This document shows, one piece after another, positions 19,145 through 28,091 of a stretch of DNA of 64,000 nt (position 1 is the stretch's first letter; each line of letters opens with the position of its first letter). This DNA is from Seohaeicola saemankumensis. Its GTDB lineage: Bacteria; Pseudomonadota; Alphaproteobacteria; Rhodobacterales; Rhodobacteraceae. Both the position numbers and the translations under genes were made by a program. Where the stretch lies: positions 245,952-309,951 of the forward strand of contig NZ_JAINWI010000009.1 in NCBI RefSeq assembly GCF_021021435.1, in the 5' to 3' direction. The notes beneath the pieces are model-generated. The model saw nothing but the letters and a program-made list of their open reading frames with translations. It was not told the DNA's origin and searched no databases.

Positions 19145-19207
19145 GCGTATATCCCTTCATGTTCTACAGAGGCGGCGAAAAGTGGCGACGCTATCGCGCC
19201 AGCATCA

Positions 19208-20005
19208 TCACGCCCTGCTTTTGCCAAGGTGCATACCCGCATCCACCAGCAACATCTCGCCCGTCACATGCCGCGACGCATCGCTTAGAAAGAACAGCGC
19301 CGCATCAGCGATATCATCAGGACCGGAAGCCTGCGCCAGCGGCGTCAGGGTCTCGATCTGGCGGAGAGTTGTGTCAAAGGCGGCCTCATCCATCGTGTCC
19401 TTGAACCAGCGCGTGCCAATAAAGCCGGGGCAGATCGCGTTGACGCGGATGGCTGGCCCCAAAGCGCGCGCCAGCGACAGGGTCATGGTGTTCAGCGCCC
19501 CCTTTGACGCGGCATAAGCCACGGACGATCCCACGCCCTTGACGCCCGCAATGGATGACGTGTTCAGCACCGTGCTGGCCCGTCCGGTATTTTGGTAAGC
19601 CGCCACAAGCAGCGGCTTCAACGCCTGCAAAACCAGATAGGAACCGACTACATTGACCTCGTAGATCGCCATGAAGTCGTCCTTGGACAGCGCGTCCAGA
19701 TCGGAATGGTCGCGCGCATGGCGGGTGATACCGGCGTTGTTCACAAGGATATCAAGCTGGCCCCAGCTTTGCGCCGCCTCGGCCAGTGCCTTGCAATCCG
19801 TAGGATCGGCGACATTGGCCTTGACCACTTGCACCTGTGCGCCCGCAGCACGACACAGATCGGCCGCCGCCTCTGCCTCACCGCTGGATCTGGTGTAGTT
19901 GATGATCACATCCGCGCCGCGCGCGGCCAGCTTCACGGCAATCGACCGTCCCAGCCCCGTCGCCGATCCGGTCACCAGCGCCTTGCGCCCCTCAAGATCC
20001 CTCAT
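19208..20005 (-). CDS. Short-chain dehydrogenase/reductase
   Basis: This is a 265-residue NAD(P)-dependent oxidoreductase. The cofactor loop is TGSATGLGRS, the NNAG strand is present, and the catalytic Ser lies in NTSSIAG and the Tyr and Lys in YAASKG. The family resemblance is to 3-oxoacyl-ACP reductase-like SDRs used for secondary alcohols. It is the first gene of the minus-strand SDR, formamidase, M20, cupin series, 63 bases upstream of the formamidase. Confidence 0.88.
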   Translation of the reverse strand: MRDLEGRKALVTGSATGLGRSIAVKLAARGADVIINYTRSSGEAEAAADLCRAAGAQVQVVKANVADPTDCKALAEAAQSWGQLDILVNNAGITRHARDHSDLDALSKDDFMAIYEVNVVGSYLVLQALKPLLVAAYQNTGRASTVLNTSSIAGVKGVGSSVAYAASKGALNTMTLSLARALGPAIRVNAICPGFIGTRWFKDTMDEAAFDTTLRQIETLTPLAQASGPDDIADAALFFLSDASRHVTGEMLLVDAGMHLGKSRA

Positions 20006-20113
20006 CCGTCACACCTTCCCTTTCCAATGGTCTTCCGGTTGGAAGACTAGCGACAGGGGCTGACAGGCGGCAAGGCGGATCGCCACCCACAGGCATCGGC
20101 GTTGCCGGTAAAT

Positions 20114-20422
20114 CTAGTCCAACTCGGTCCAGGGCCAGGGTTTGACATTACTGGCCGCTGTCTGGAACCGCGCGGCCTTGGCAATCCAGATGCCCAGATC
20201 TGTGCCGAAATCGGCCAGACGCGCGTTCGGCTCGTTGTTATTCACCAGCATCACGATGAACTGGACAATCGTTGCCACACCCAGCACCGTCTGCGCGACC
20301 GAGATCATGAACGCGATCAGCAGCATGTAAAGCAGCCGCAACAACATGTTATCGGGCTTTTCAGGCTCGATCTGCTCACCGTTCAGTCGGCCTGCAACCT
20401 TGACTTCGTCTTCCCCCGTCAT
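20114..20422 (-). CDS. DUF4389 family membrane protein
   Basis: This 102-residue protein has one long hydrophobic region (about residues 28-58: LLRLLYMLLIAFMISVAQTVLGVATIVQF and on) followed by a soluble tail rich in Asn and Trp. The pattern MLVNNNEPNARLADFGTDLGIWIAKAARFQTA matches DUF4389 proteins, whose function is unknown. ATG 20422 is preceded by GAGGAGAG. It is isolated from its neighbours by more than 100 bases on either side. Confidence 0.75.
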   Translation of the reverse strand: MTGEDEVKVAGRLNGEQIEPEKPDNMLLRLLYMLLIAFMISVAQTVLGVATIVQFIVMLVNNNEPNARLADFGTDLGIWIAKAARFQTAASNVKPWPWTELD

Positions 20423-20607
20423 CGATTCTCTCCTCAATCCTGAAACACCGGACAGCACCGGACCCATCGGACAACAAGCTGTCACAGCCGGAAAATTTCT
20501 GCGCATCCACCACAGCGCAAGGCGATTTTAACATCTGTAACCTGCCTTGTGTTGATTGTTAGAGTACCCGCAGTCACAAACGGTTTGCACAGGAAAAGGG
20601 GGGTGGC

Positions 20608-21600
20608 GTGAAAGCAAGACGCATACTGGAAAGCGGCAGGACAGTTTCCGAAGTCGGATTGGGCTGCTGGAGCTTTGGCGGCGCCTATGGTCCAACGACC
20701 GAGTCCGAGGCCCATGACACCCTTGCCGCCGCGCGCGATCTTGGTGTGAATTTTCTGGATACGGCCAATGTCTATGGCATGGGCCAGTCCGAAAAGATCA
20801 TCGGCAGCTACCTGAAGGGTCGCACCGACCTGTTCACCATCGCGACCAAGGGCGGCATCTGCCGCGATCCCGACACCGGCCAGCGCAGCTTCAACAACAG
20901 TGCCACCCATCTACGGGCCGAGTTGGAGGCGTCGCTGACGCGTCTGGGGATCGAGCACGTCGATCTTTACTACATCCACCGCCGCGACCAGAGCATTCCG
21001 GTCGAAGATGTGATGGGCACGCTTCTGGACCTCAAGGCCGAGGGCAAGATCGGGGGGATCGGCTTTTCCGAGATCGCGCCAGCCACCCTCAGACGCGCGG
21101 TATCCGTGGGTCCGGTCGATGCGGTGCAAAGCGAATATTCCTTGTGGACACGCCAGCCCGAACTGGGCCTGATCCAGACCTGCGCGGAACTGGGCGTCGC
21201 CTTTGTGCCGTTTTCCCCTGTCGGGCGCGGCATGTTCACGCGCACCGCACCGGACCCCGCGCAATTCGCCAAGGGCGATTTCAGAATTCCCAATCCGCGA
21301 TTTCACGAACCGCATTTCAGCCATAACCTCACCAGCATCGCGGTCTTTCGGCAGTTGGCGCAGGACCTGTCCTGCACACCTGCAGCGCTGGCGATTGCAT
21401 GGTGTCTTGCCAAAGGGCCGCATCTGATCCCGATTCCGGGAACGCGCAAGGCCAGCCATCTGGCTGATTGCGCAGCAGGCAGCAATTTTGCCATGACGAA
21501 CGAAATCATGCAGGCGATCGAACAGGTGCTTCCTATCGGCTGGGCCCATGGTGACAGATATTCGACCGAGCAGCGGATCGGTGTTGAAGGCTATTGCTGA
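20608..21600 (+). CDS. Aldo/keto reductase
   Basis: This is a 330-residue NADPH-dependent oxidoreductase of the AKR (beta/alpha)8 fold. The catalytic tetrad can be placed: Asp in FLDTANVYG, Tyr in the same segment, Lys in IATKGG and His in YYIHRRD. The C-terminal cofactor motif is PIPGTRKASHL. The start is GTG 20608, following a purine-rich AGGAAAAGGGGGG. It resembles the YajO/Tas branch acting on small carbonyls. It is transcribed alone, upstream of the glucosylglycerate genes by 124 bases. Confidence 0.88.
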   Translation: MKARRILESGRTVSEVGLGCWSFGGAYGPTTESEAHDTLAAARDLGVNFLDTANVYGMGQSEKIIGSYLKGRTDLFTIATKGGICRDPDTGQRSFNNSATHLRAELEASLTRLGIEHVDLYYIHRRDQSIPVEDVMGTLLDLKAEGKIGGIGFSEIAPATLRRAVSVGPVDAVQSEYSLWTRQPELGLIQTCAELGVAFVPFSPVGRGMFTRTAPDPAQFAKGDFRIPNPRFHEPHFSHNLTSIAVFRQLAQDLSCTPAALAIAWCLAKGPHLIPIPGTRKASHLADCAAGSNFAMTNEIMQAIEQVLPIGWAHGDRYSTEQRIGVEGYC

Positions 21601-21724
21601 GCGGTCATTGAACGGCGCCGCAAGTGTTTGAAAAAGCGACGCGCCGGAAGGCGTATCGTCAAAAACCGCGCATCAGGTCACTTCTTCCTTGCGGCTTGGG
21701 GTCTGTGCCCTGACAATCGCAGGC

Positions 21725-22552
21725 ATGACGCCATCAACACCGCTTGTTGTCTTCACCGATCTTGACGGAACCTTGCTGGATCACGCCACCTACGGGTGGA
21801 ATGCGGCGCAGCCCGCGCTTGACCGTCTCGCCCGGCTTGGCGCGCCTGTCATTCTGGCCAGCAGCAAGACAGCGGCCGAGATCATCCCCATCCAGCATAT
21901 GATGGGGCTGACAGGTTTGCCCGCCATCGTGGAAAACGGTGCCGGACTGGTCGGGCTTGGGGCTGGCCTGTTCGGAAACGACGACTACACCAACCTGCGC
22001 CGCCAGCTGGATGATCTGCCCGCCGATCTGCGCGCAGGCTTTCGCGGCTTTGCCGATATGGACCTGCCGGAGGTGGTCGCACTGACCGGTCTTGACATGC
22101 AAGCAGCGGCACGTGCGCGGACAAGGGCCTATTCGGAACCCGGTCTCTGGCAGGGCGACGCAGATAGCCGCGCTGCTTTTCTGTCGGCGCTCAAGGCGAA
22201 GGGCGTGACCGCACGCCAAGGCGGGCGGTTTCTGACACTGTCCTTCGGCAAGACCAAAGCCGACCGTATGGACGAGGTGATTGCACGCTACCGCCCCACC
22301 CGAACGCTCGCCCTGGGCGATGCGCCAAACGATATCGAAATGCTGGAACACGCCGATATCGGCGTAGTCGTCGCCAACCCGCACCATCCGCCGCTACCCG
22401 CCCTTGAAGGCGACGACAAAGGCCGCATCATCCGCACCGACAAGCCCGGACCGGAAGGCTGGAACCTTGCTGTTCTGGCCCTGCTGAACCGGTTTCATCC
22501 AGACACCCGCCCTGCCCCAAGCCAAGACAAAGGACCACGCCAACATGGTTGA
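21725..22552 (+). CDS. HAD-family glucosyl/mannosyl-3-phosphoglycerate phosphatase
   Basis: This is a 275-residue Cof-type HAD phosphatase. Motif I is FTDLDGTLLD with the nucleophilic Asp, motif II is in LASSKTAAEI, and motif IV is LALGDAPNDIEML. The last pattern and the NGAGLVGLGAGLF segment are typical of mannosyl-3-phosphoglycerate phosphatase (MpgP) and the related GpgP. ATG 21725 follows GCAGGC. It overlaps the next gene, a GT81-type synthase, by 8 bases, so it should remove the phosphate from glucosyl-3-phosphoglycerate to give glucosylglycerate. Glucosyl versus mannosyl specificity is set by the partner gene. Confidence 0.82.
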   Translation: MTPSTPLVVFTDLDGTLLDHATYGWNAAQPALDRLARLGAPVILASSKTAAEIIPIQHMMGLTGLPAIVENGAGLVGLGAGLFGNDDYTNLRRQLDDLPADLRAGFRGFADMDLPEVVALTGLDMQAAARARTRAYSEPGLWQGDADSRAAFLSALKAKGVTARQGGRFLTLSFGKTKADRMDEVIARYRPTRTLALGDAPNDIEMLEHADIGVVVANPHHPPLPALEGDDKGRIIRTDKPGPEGWNLAVLALLNRFHPDTRPAPSQDKGPRQHG

Positions 22553-23765
22553 TTTTCATCAAAACGGTCACATCGCCACGCTGCACAACCTGCGGACCCG
22601 CCAGCTTGACGACATGACCTACGAGTTGGAAACCTTCGGCCAGACCCGCAAGATGTCGCTGATCCTACCCTGCCTCTATTCAGAGCTGGAAACCGAGGCG
22701 ATGCCGCAGATACTGGCCGAACTGTCCCGCGTCACCTATCTGCACCGTATCATCATCGGACTGGATCAGGCGGATGAGGCGCAGTTTCGCCATGCGCGCA
22801 CCTTTTTTGAAGGGCTTGGACAGAGCCATGTGGTGATCTGGAATGACAGCCCCCGCATGCACCAGATGGAAGCACGGCTGGACGCGATGGGCCTTGGACC
22901 GGCAGAGGCGGGCAAGGGCAAGAATGTCTGGACCGCGATGGGCTATCTGATCAGCTGTCAGGACAGCGCCGTCATGGCGATCCATGATTGCGATATCCTG
23001 ACCTATACCAACGAAATGCTGGCGCGGCTGATCTATCCTGTCGCCAATCCGACCTTCCCCTTCCAACTGGCCAAGGGCTATTACGCGCGCATCGGTCAGG
23101 ACAAGCTAAACGGGCGGGTGACGCGGCTTCTGGTCAGCCCCTTGCTGATCGCGCTGAAACGGGTGGTGGGGGATCGCGACTACCTCGACTATCTGCGTGC
23201 CTTCCGCTACCCGCTGTCAGGAGAATTCGCGATGCGAACCAACATCCTGCCCGATCTGCGTATTCCGTCCGACTGGGGGCTGGAAATCGGCGTGCTGTCC
23301 GAGGCATGGCGCAATCTGGCACCGTCCGCCGTGTGTCAGGTGGAAATCGCCGATGCCTATGACCACAAACACCAGACGCTGAGCGCCGAGGATGCGACAA
23401 CCGGACTGAACCGCATGTCCACCGATATCTGTAAGGCGATCTTCCGAAAGCTGGCAGCGGATGGCACGGTCTTTACGACCAATGTGTTCCGCACCCTGAA
23501 AGCCACTTACTACCGCAGCGCGCTGGATCTGTTGGAGGCCTATCACTCGGATGCGCGAATGAACGGGCTGACGCTCGACCGCCATGCCGAGGAAGCCTCG
23601 ATCGAGATGTTTGCCGAAAACATCATGCGCGCGGGGCAGACCTTTCTGGACAACCCGCACGAGACCCCGTTCATCCCGACATGGAACAGGGTCCATGCGG
23701 CAGACCCAGATTTCCTGCGCGATCTGCAGGCCGTTGTCGCAAGCGATGCGGCAGAGTTTCAGTAG
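22545..23765 (+). CDS. gpgS: Glucosyl-3-phosphoglycerate synthase-like glycosyltransferase (GT81)
   Basis: This is a 406-residue GT-A-fold transferase. The N-terminal nucleotide-sugar site lies in MSLILPCLYSELE, and the metal-binding DxD motif in IHDCDILTY. Further conserved blocks are KGYYARIG and GEFAMRTNILPDLRIPSDWGLEIGVLSE. These match actinobacterial and proteobacterial GpgS, which moves glucose from an NDP-glucose to 3-phosphoglycerate. Its gene overlaps the phosphatase gene by 8 bases and converges on a GH13 phosphorylase. Glucosylglycerate is a compatible solute raised under salt or nitrogen limitation, so that is the likely role. Confidence 0.82.
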   Translation: MVDFHQNGHIATLHNLRTRQLDDMTYELETFGQTRKMSLILPCLYSELETEAMPQILAELSRVTYLHRIIIGLDQADEAQFRHARTFFEGLGQSHVVIWNDSPRMHQMEARLDAMGLGPAEAGKGKNVWTAMGYLISCQDSAVMAIHDCDILTYTNEMLARLIYPVANPTFPFQLAKGYYARIGQDKLNGRVTRLLVSPLLIALKRVVGDRDYLDYLRAFRYPLSGEFAMRTNILPDLRIPSDWGLEIGVLSEAWRNLAPSAVCQVEIADAYDHKHQTLSAEDATTGLNRMSTDICKAIFRKLAADGTVFTTNVFRTLKATYYRSALDLLEAYHSDARMNGLTLDRHAEEASIEMFAENIMRAGQTFLDNPHETPFIPTWNRVHAADPDFLRDLQAVVASDAAEFQ

Positions 23766-25534
23766 ACGGCGTTGCTGATCCAACGGCACTGATAGGGCGC
23801 AAGGGTGATGTCATCATCCGTGATCCCGTCGCCCGATAGAATATCCCGCCAGTCCTCGTCGTCGATCAGGTTCAGGCAGGTGGAGGGCAGGATCACAGGC
23901 GCGGCGCTGACATTGTGCAGCGCAAAGATGGATTGCTTGCGATCAAGGCTTTGCCGCCACAGGCCGAACACCCGGTCATCAGCGGTATGGATCGTGAACT
24001 GGGTGGCATTGGGATGAAAGGCAGGCTGGCGCCGCCGCAGTCGCAGGCGTGCGCGCAATCCCGCCATGACCTGTGTCTGATCGGTATCAGGCTGCGCCAA
24101 CCGCTCGCGCAAGGCGGGATAATCCCAGCGATGCCTGTTGATCGCGCGGTTCATGCCGCGCTTTTCGACGCTGTCATGGTCATTGGGCGTGGCCAGCAGC
24201 GAATGGATATAAAAGGCCGGAATGCCCTCAAGCGACATGACGATGGTCTGCGAACACAGGAACCTTTCCAGATGATGTGCGTCAGGTCCGGCAAATGTCT
24301 GGCGCATCGCGTCGAAAAAAGTGGTGTTCAACTCGTAGGGTGCCTCGCCCCCGCCGGGCAGGCCACGCATCGACACCAGCCCGCCATTCTTCTTGACCGT
24401 CGCGATCACCGCCGCCTGATCCTCAGGCGACAGGACACCCTCGGCGGGGCGCATTCCGATCCCGTCATGGCTGGCGGTGAAATTCAGATAGGCACAGCCC
24501 AGCGGCGCGGGCGGCATCCGGCGCTGCCAGTCCACCAGATGGCGGGCCGAGCCCGACAGCATCGCATGGAGGATCAATGGCGGCAGCGGGAAATTGTAGA
24601 TTACGTGCGCCTCGTCCCCGCGCCCGAAATAGCTTAGGTTTTCGGCCTTGGGCACATTGGTTTCAGTCACCAGAATGACAGGCTCGACCGCATAGTCGCA
24701 CAGTAGCCGGATCAGTTTGACGATGGCATGGGTCTGCGGCAGATGGATCGAGGGCGAGCCCGCCTCTTTCCACAAGAAGGCCACTGCATCCAGCCGGATG
24801 ATCCGCACACCGTTGTCCAGATGCAGACGGATAATCCGCAAGAACTCCAGCAGCACCTCGGGATTGCGGAAATCCAGATCAATCTGGTCATGGCTGAACG
24901 TACACCAGACATGGCGCGGCCCCGCAGTTGTTTCGACCTCGCGCAGCAGCGGGGTTGTGCGGGGGCGCACCACCATCGACAGATCATCGTCGGGCGAGGC
25001 TTCGAAAAAGAAACGGTCATAAGGCGACTGGCCCTGCCTGTAGGCGTTGAACCACGCGCCCTGACTGGAGACATGGTTCAGCACCAGATCGGACATCAGT
25101 TTGAAATCCGAGGCGATGCGGTTGATATCGGGCCAGTCGCCAAGTTGCGTGTTCACAGCGCGAAAGTCGGTCACCGCAAATCCGTCATCCGAGGTATAGG
25201 GAAAGAACGGCAGCACATGCACGCCGTTGACCATGTCGCGCAGATAGCGGTGGAGAAAATCGTTCAGCAGATCCAGCGGCTTGTGCGTCCCGTCCAACAG
25301 CGAATTGCCATAAGTAATCAGCAGGATATCCGCCTGCGACCACAACCTGTTATCGCGCGCCCTTGCCCGCTGGCGGCGATGCTGACCATCCGGCCAGAAG
25401 GCCTGCAGGCATTGCAGCGCCAGCACATGAGAATCCGCAGCCGGATAGATGCGCGCGATCAACGCGGCCAAGGCGCGATCGAATGAAACTTTCTCGGGTT
25501 TTCGGGGGCTTGTTGCGTTCATTGCTTCATTCAA
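23759..25534 (-). CDS. GH13 sucrose phosphorylase-family enzyme, probable glucosylglycerate phosphorylase
   Basis: This is a 591-residue alpha-amylase-fold enzyme. The catalytic triad can be placed: nucleophile Asp in IIRLDAVAF, acid/base Glu in LVTETNVP and stabilising Asp in TASHDGIGMR. The GVHVLPFFPYTSDDGFAVTDF and LVLNHVS blocks are those of GH13 subfamily 18, which contains sucrose phosphorylase and glucosylglycerate phosphorylase. Its 3-prime end overlaps gpgS by 7 bases in convergent orientation. Context favours glucosylglycerate plus phosphate giving glucose 1-phosphate and glycerate; sucrose remains an alternative. There is no signal peptide, so it acts in the cytoplasm. Confidence 0.82.
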   Translation of the reverse strand: MNEAMNATSPRKPEKVSFDRALAALIARIYPAADSHVLALQCLQAFWPDGQHRRQRARARDNRLWSQADILLITYGNSLLDGTHKPLDLLNDFLHRYLRDMVNGVHVLPFFPYTSDDGFAVTDFRAVNTQLGDWPDINRIASDFKLMSDLVLNHVSSQGAWFNAYRQGQSPYDRFFFEASPDDDLSMVVRPRTTPLLREVETTAGPRHVWCTFSHDQIDLDFRNPEVLLEFLRIIRLHLDNGVRIIRLDAVAFLWKEAGSPSIHLPQTHAIVKLIRLLCDYAVEPVILVTETNVPKAENLSYFGRGDEAHVIYNFPLPPLILHAMLSGSARHLVDWQRRMPPAPLGCAYLNFTASHDGIGMRPAEGVLSPEDQAAVIATVKKNGGLVSMRGLPGGGEAPYELNTTFFDAMRQTFAGPDAHHLERFLCSQTIVMSLEGIPAFYIHSLLATPNDHDSVEKRGMNRAINRHRWDYPALRERLAQPDTDQTQVMAGLRARLRLRRRQPAFHPNATQFTIHTADDRVFGLWRQSLDRKQSIFALHNVSAAPVILPSTCLNLIDDEDWRDILSGDGITDDDITLAPYQCRWISNAVY

Positions 25535-25673
25535 GCAGAACGCGGTCCTTCTGACAAACCATGCCGCTCCGATTTCACGCTTGCGGCCTCCAGCCCGTCA
25601 CATTTCAGGCCGCGCCCTGCCCGTTTGCTGCAAAAATGCGCGGGCATGTTTCGGGGACGATGACCCTGTGAGG

Positions 25674-26744
25674 TCAGCCAGCCGCGAAGACGTCCAGCCT
25701 GTCCTGCGGCACACCGACCGCTTTGGCCACGTCGAGCAACTGTGCCCATGTGCCCTGATCCACCGGAATGCCGTCGCGTTGCCTTTCCTGCGCGCAACGC
25801 CGCTCGGGATCGCCGGGGAACTGCACGGCCTCGACACCGGGGGCGGGCGGCGAGGCTTTGACCCAGGCAGTATATCTGTCCATATCGGCAGCGAAATCAT
25901 CCGCCATCCCGAATGCGTCAGGGTCGATCAGGATCGCCATCATATTGTTGATGATCCGCGACGGCACCTGCCGTTCAGGCAGATAGGCCCCGCCGCCGCT
26001 GAACGATCCACCCAGAATGTCGCCCAGCAAGGCTAGCCCGAACCCCTTGTGCATTCCAAGCGTCGTCAGCGCACCCAGCGGGTCTTCGAACATCACCGCC
26101 GGATCGGTTGTCGGATTGCCCTGCGCGTCGATCAGCGCACCCTCGGGCGCCGGTTTCCCGCCAAGATAGGCCAGCCGCACCTTGCCCTTGGCGATCGTGC
26201 TGGTTGCCATATCCAGCAGGAACATCGGGTTTTTCGATGTGGCCGGAATGGCAGTGCAATAGGGGTTGGTCACGAACCGCCCGTCGCTGCCGCCAAAGGG
26301 GGCAACCAGAGGTTTCGGTGTTTGCACATTGGCATAGATGATACAGATAAAACCGGCCTCGGCTGCCATCTCGCCCCAGTCACCCAGACGCCCCAGATGG
26401 AAACTGTTGCGTAAGGACAGGACGGCAAACTTGCTTGCGCGCGCACGTGTGATCGCCATGTCCATCGCTTGTTCGGCAATGACATGACCAAACCCCTGAC
26501 CACCATCCACCAGAAGGAACGGCCCGTTATCGCGCACGATCTCGGCCACCGCAGCGGGACGCAACTCACCGGCCAAGATGCCCTCGACATAGGCGGGGAT
26601 CATCCCCACGCCGTGGCTGTCATGGCCTGTCAGGTTGGCCCTGACCAGACGCGCGGCCACCCTTCCCGCCGCATCGGGATTACCGCCTGCATGATCCAGA
26701 ATAGCTGTGGCAAAGGCGGTAAGGTCAGTCGCTGAGATGATCAT
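25674..26744 (-). CDS. Malate/lactate/ureidoglycolate dehydrogenase (Ldh2 family)
   Basis: This is a 356-residue NAD(P)-dependent dehydrogenase of the Ldh2/YlbC fold, unrelated to Rossmann malate dehydrogenases. Diagnostic blocks are LTGHDSHGVGMIPAYVEGI near the N-terminus, VDGGQGFGHVIAEQAMDMAI, SFHLGRLGDWGEMAAEAG and LLDMATSTIAKGKV. The chosen ATG 26744 begins at MIISATDL; upstream in-frame codons lack family similarity. Substrates of the family include malate, sulfolactate, ureidoglycolate and diketogulonate. No neighbour fixes the choice here. Confidence 0.85.
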   Translation of the reverse strand: MIISATDLTAFATAILDHAGGNPDAAGRVAARLVRANLTGHDSHGVGMIPAYVEGILAGELRPAAVAEIVRDNGPFLLVDGGQGFGHVIAEQAMDMAITRARASKFAVLSLRNSFHLGRLGDWGEMAAEAGFICIIYANVQTPKPLVAPFGGSDGRFVTNPYCTAIPATSKNPMFLLDMATSTIAKGKVRLAYLGGKPAPEGALIDAQGNPTTDPAVMFEDPLGALTTLGMHKGFGLALLGDILGGSFSGGGAYLPERQVPSRIINNMMAILIDPDAFGMADDFAADMDRYTAWVKASPPAPGVEAVQFPGDPERRCAQERQRDGIPVDQGTWAQLLDVAKAVGVPQDRLDVFAAG

Positions 26745-26874
26745 GGGACGGCGTCTTTCCTGAATTGTGTCCGCCTGATCGTGCCCGCTTGGCAGGCAGC
26801 TTTCTACCACAAAATGATCTGCCGTCAGGGTATCGTTTCGAACTTTGTCCGCAGGGGCAAGCCGCGTGGCGCGC

Positions 26875-27186
26875 CTACCGGCAACCACCCACCTTCAGGC
26901 GCATGTTGTCACCCGCAGGTTCGGCTTCGCCTTCATCCATCAGATAGTTGACGATCACGGACCCCTGATCCTGCGTAAGTCCCGATTGGGTAAGGATCTG
27001 GGCCTGATTGCTTTCATTGACAACGCATCCAGCGGATTCAATTGCAACGATCAGCCGTTTCTTCTGCTCTTCAAAATCGTCCTGAGCATGTGCAACGCTG
27101 GCCACCAACAGACCCGCCGCACATAGCAAACCGGACAAACCGGACCGAACCACGCCAGCGTTGAGGCCAAAATAGGATTGTGACAT
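26875..27186 (-). CDS. Small exported protein downstream of nirV, unknown function
   Basis: This 103-residue protein has a hydrophobic signal region (about residues 13-34, ending VASVAHAQ). The mature part is about 69 residues, with two cysteines (in SAGCVVNE and VGGCR) that could form a disulfide. ATG 27186 has AGGAG about 8 bases upstream. The pattern LIVAIESAGCVVNESNQAQILTQSGLTQDQGSVIVNYLMDEGE suggests a small helical domain. I do not recognise the family. It lies 125 bases downstream of nirV on the same strand and could be part of the nitrite reductase unit. Confidence 0.6.
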   Translation of the reverse strand: MSQSYFGLNAGVVRSGLSGLLCAAGLLVASVAHAQDDFEEQKKRLIVAIESAGCVVNESNQAQILTQSGLTQDQGSVIVNYLMDEGEAEPAGDNMRLKVGGCR

Positions 27187-27311
27187 GACAGGTTGCTCCT
27201 GAGAAACGGTTTCGGGACAGGACAAGACAAAGCCATGATACTCCACATGGCGCGATTGTCATGCCGTTTTCGCGCAATTGCAACTTGCGGGTCGATCGGG
27301 ACGCACGGCCC

Positions 27312-28061
27312 TCAGGTCGCGGCGTCAGAAACAAGCCGCATCCCCAGATGGGCAGGTGGCACACCGACAGCGCAGCCGCCATTGGCGGGATCGCGCGTCA
27401 GGAAGGGCATCACCGCAACATGTTCACCGCCAAGGACAAATGCGGCGCAGCGCGCCGGATCGGGGTCTTCGGCAGTACCGGCATAGCAATCCTGCGTCCA
27501 TTCCCAGACGCTACCGTCAAGGTCGGCCACACCTTCAGGCGAGGTCGAGAAACTGCCCTGCGGTTTCAACGCGCGGGGCGCGCGACCTGCGGTCAGGTAG
27601 CCGGAAGCCCATGCCAAGGCCGGGTCGGTAAAGATAGGTGCGGGTTTTTCAGGCAGAACCGCAGCCGCCATCGTGTCCCACTCGGCTGCGGTGGGCAGGC
27701 GGAAATCATGGCCGGTTTTCCGGTTGATCCACGCGACATATTCCTGCACGTCGACATAGCTGAGACCCGTTGCCGGTGTCGTGACAGGATCCTGATTATG
27801 GCGCGTGCGTAATTCCAGCGTGCAAGCCCGCGCTGCGGCGCAGATGTTCCACTCGGCGATTGTCACCTCGTGGCGCTGGACATAAAGAACGCGCCCGTCC
27901 TTCAGCGCGACAGGCCGCTCGGCCATAACCGGAAGCAAGGTGTGATCAGGAGCGCGCAGAGCAATCGCGCCCAAAGCAATGACCGCCGCTATCGTGCCCA
28001 CGGCCAGAACCCCAAGAGTAGTTCGGTACAAGCCGGTCGGGTAGGCAATAGCGGCGATCAT
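27312..28061 (-). CDS. nirV: NirV-like formylglycine-generating-enzyme (SUMF1) domain protein
   Basis: This 249-residue protein has an N-terminal membrane anchor (about residues 14-36) and a SUMF1-type domain: VTIAEWNICAAARAC, then SYVDVQEYVAWINRKTGHDFRLPTAAEWD and GSVWEWTQDCY. It lies 30 bases downstream of nirK, the place where nirV is found in Rhodobacter-type denitrifiers. The FGE catalytic cysteine pair is not present; only GGC remains near the end, so sulfatase-type activation is unlikely. NirV is thought to support copper nitrite reductase, but its mechanism is unsettled. Confidence 0.85.
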   Translation of the reverse strand: MIAAIAYPTGLYRTTLGVLAVGTIAAVIALGAIALRAPDHTLLPVMAERPVALKDGRVLYVQRHEVTIAEWNICAAARACTLELRTRHNQDPVTTPATGLSYVDVQEYVAWINRKTGHDFRLPTAAEWDTMAAAVLPEKPAPIFTDPALAWASGYLTAGRAPRALKPQGSFSTSPEGVADLDGSVWEWTQDCYAGTAEDPDPARCAAFVLGGEHVAVMPFLTRDPANGGCAVGVPPAHLGMRLVSDAAT

Positions 28062-28091
28062 AATTTTATCCTTCCGGATCAGATGGTTGCG

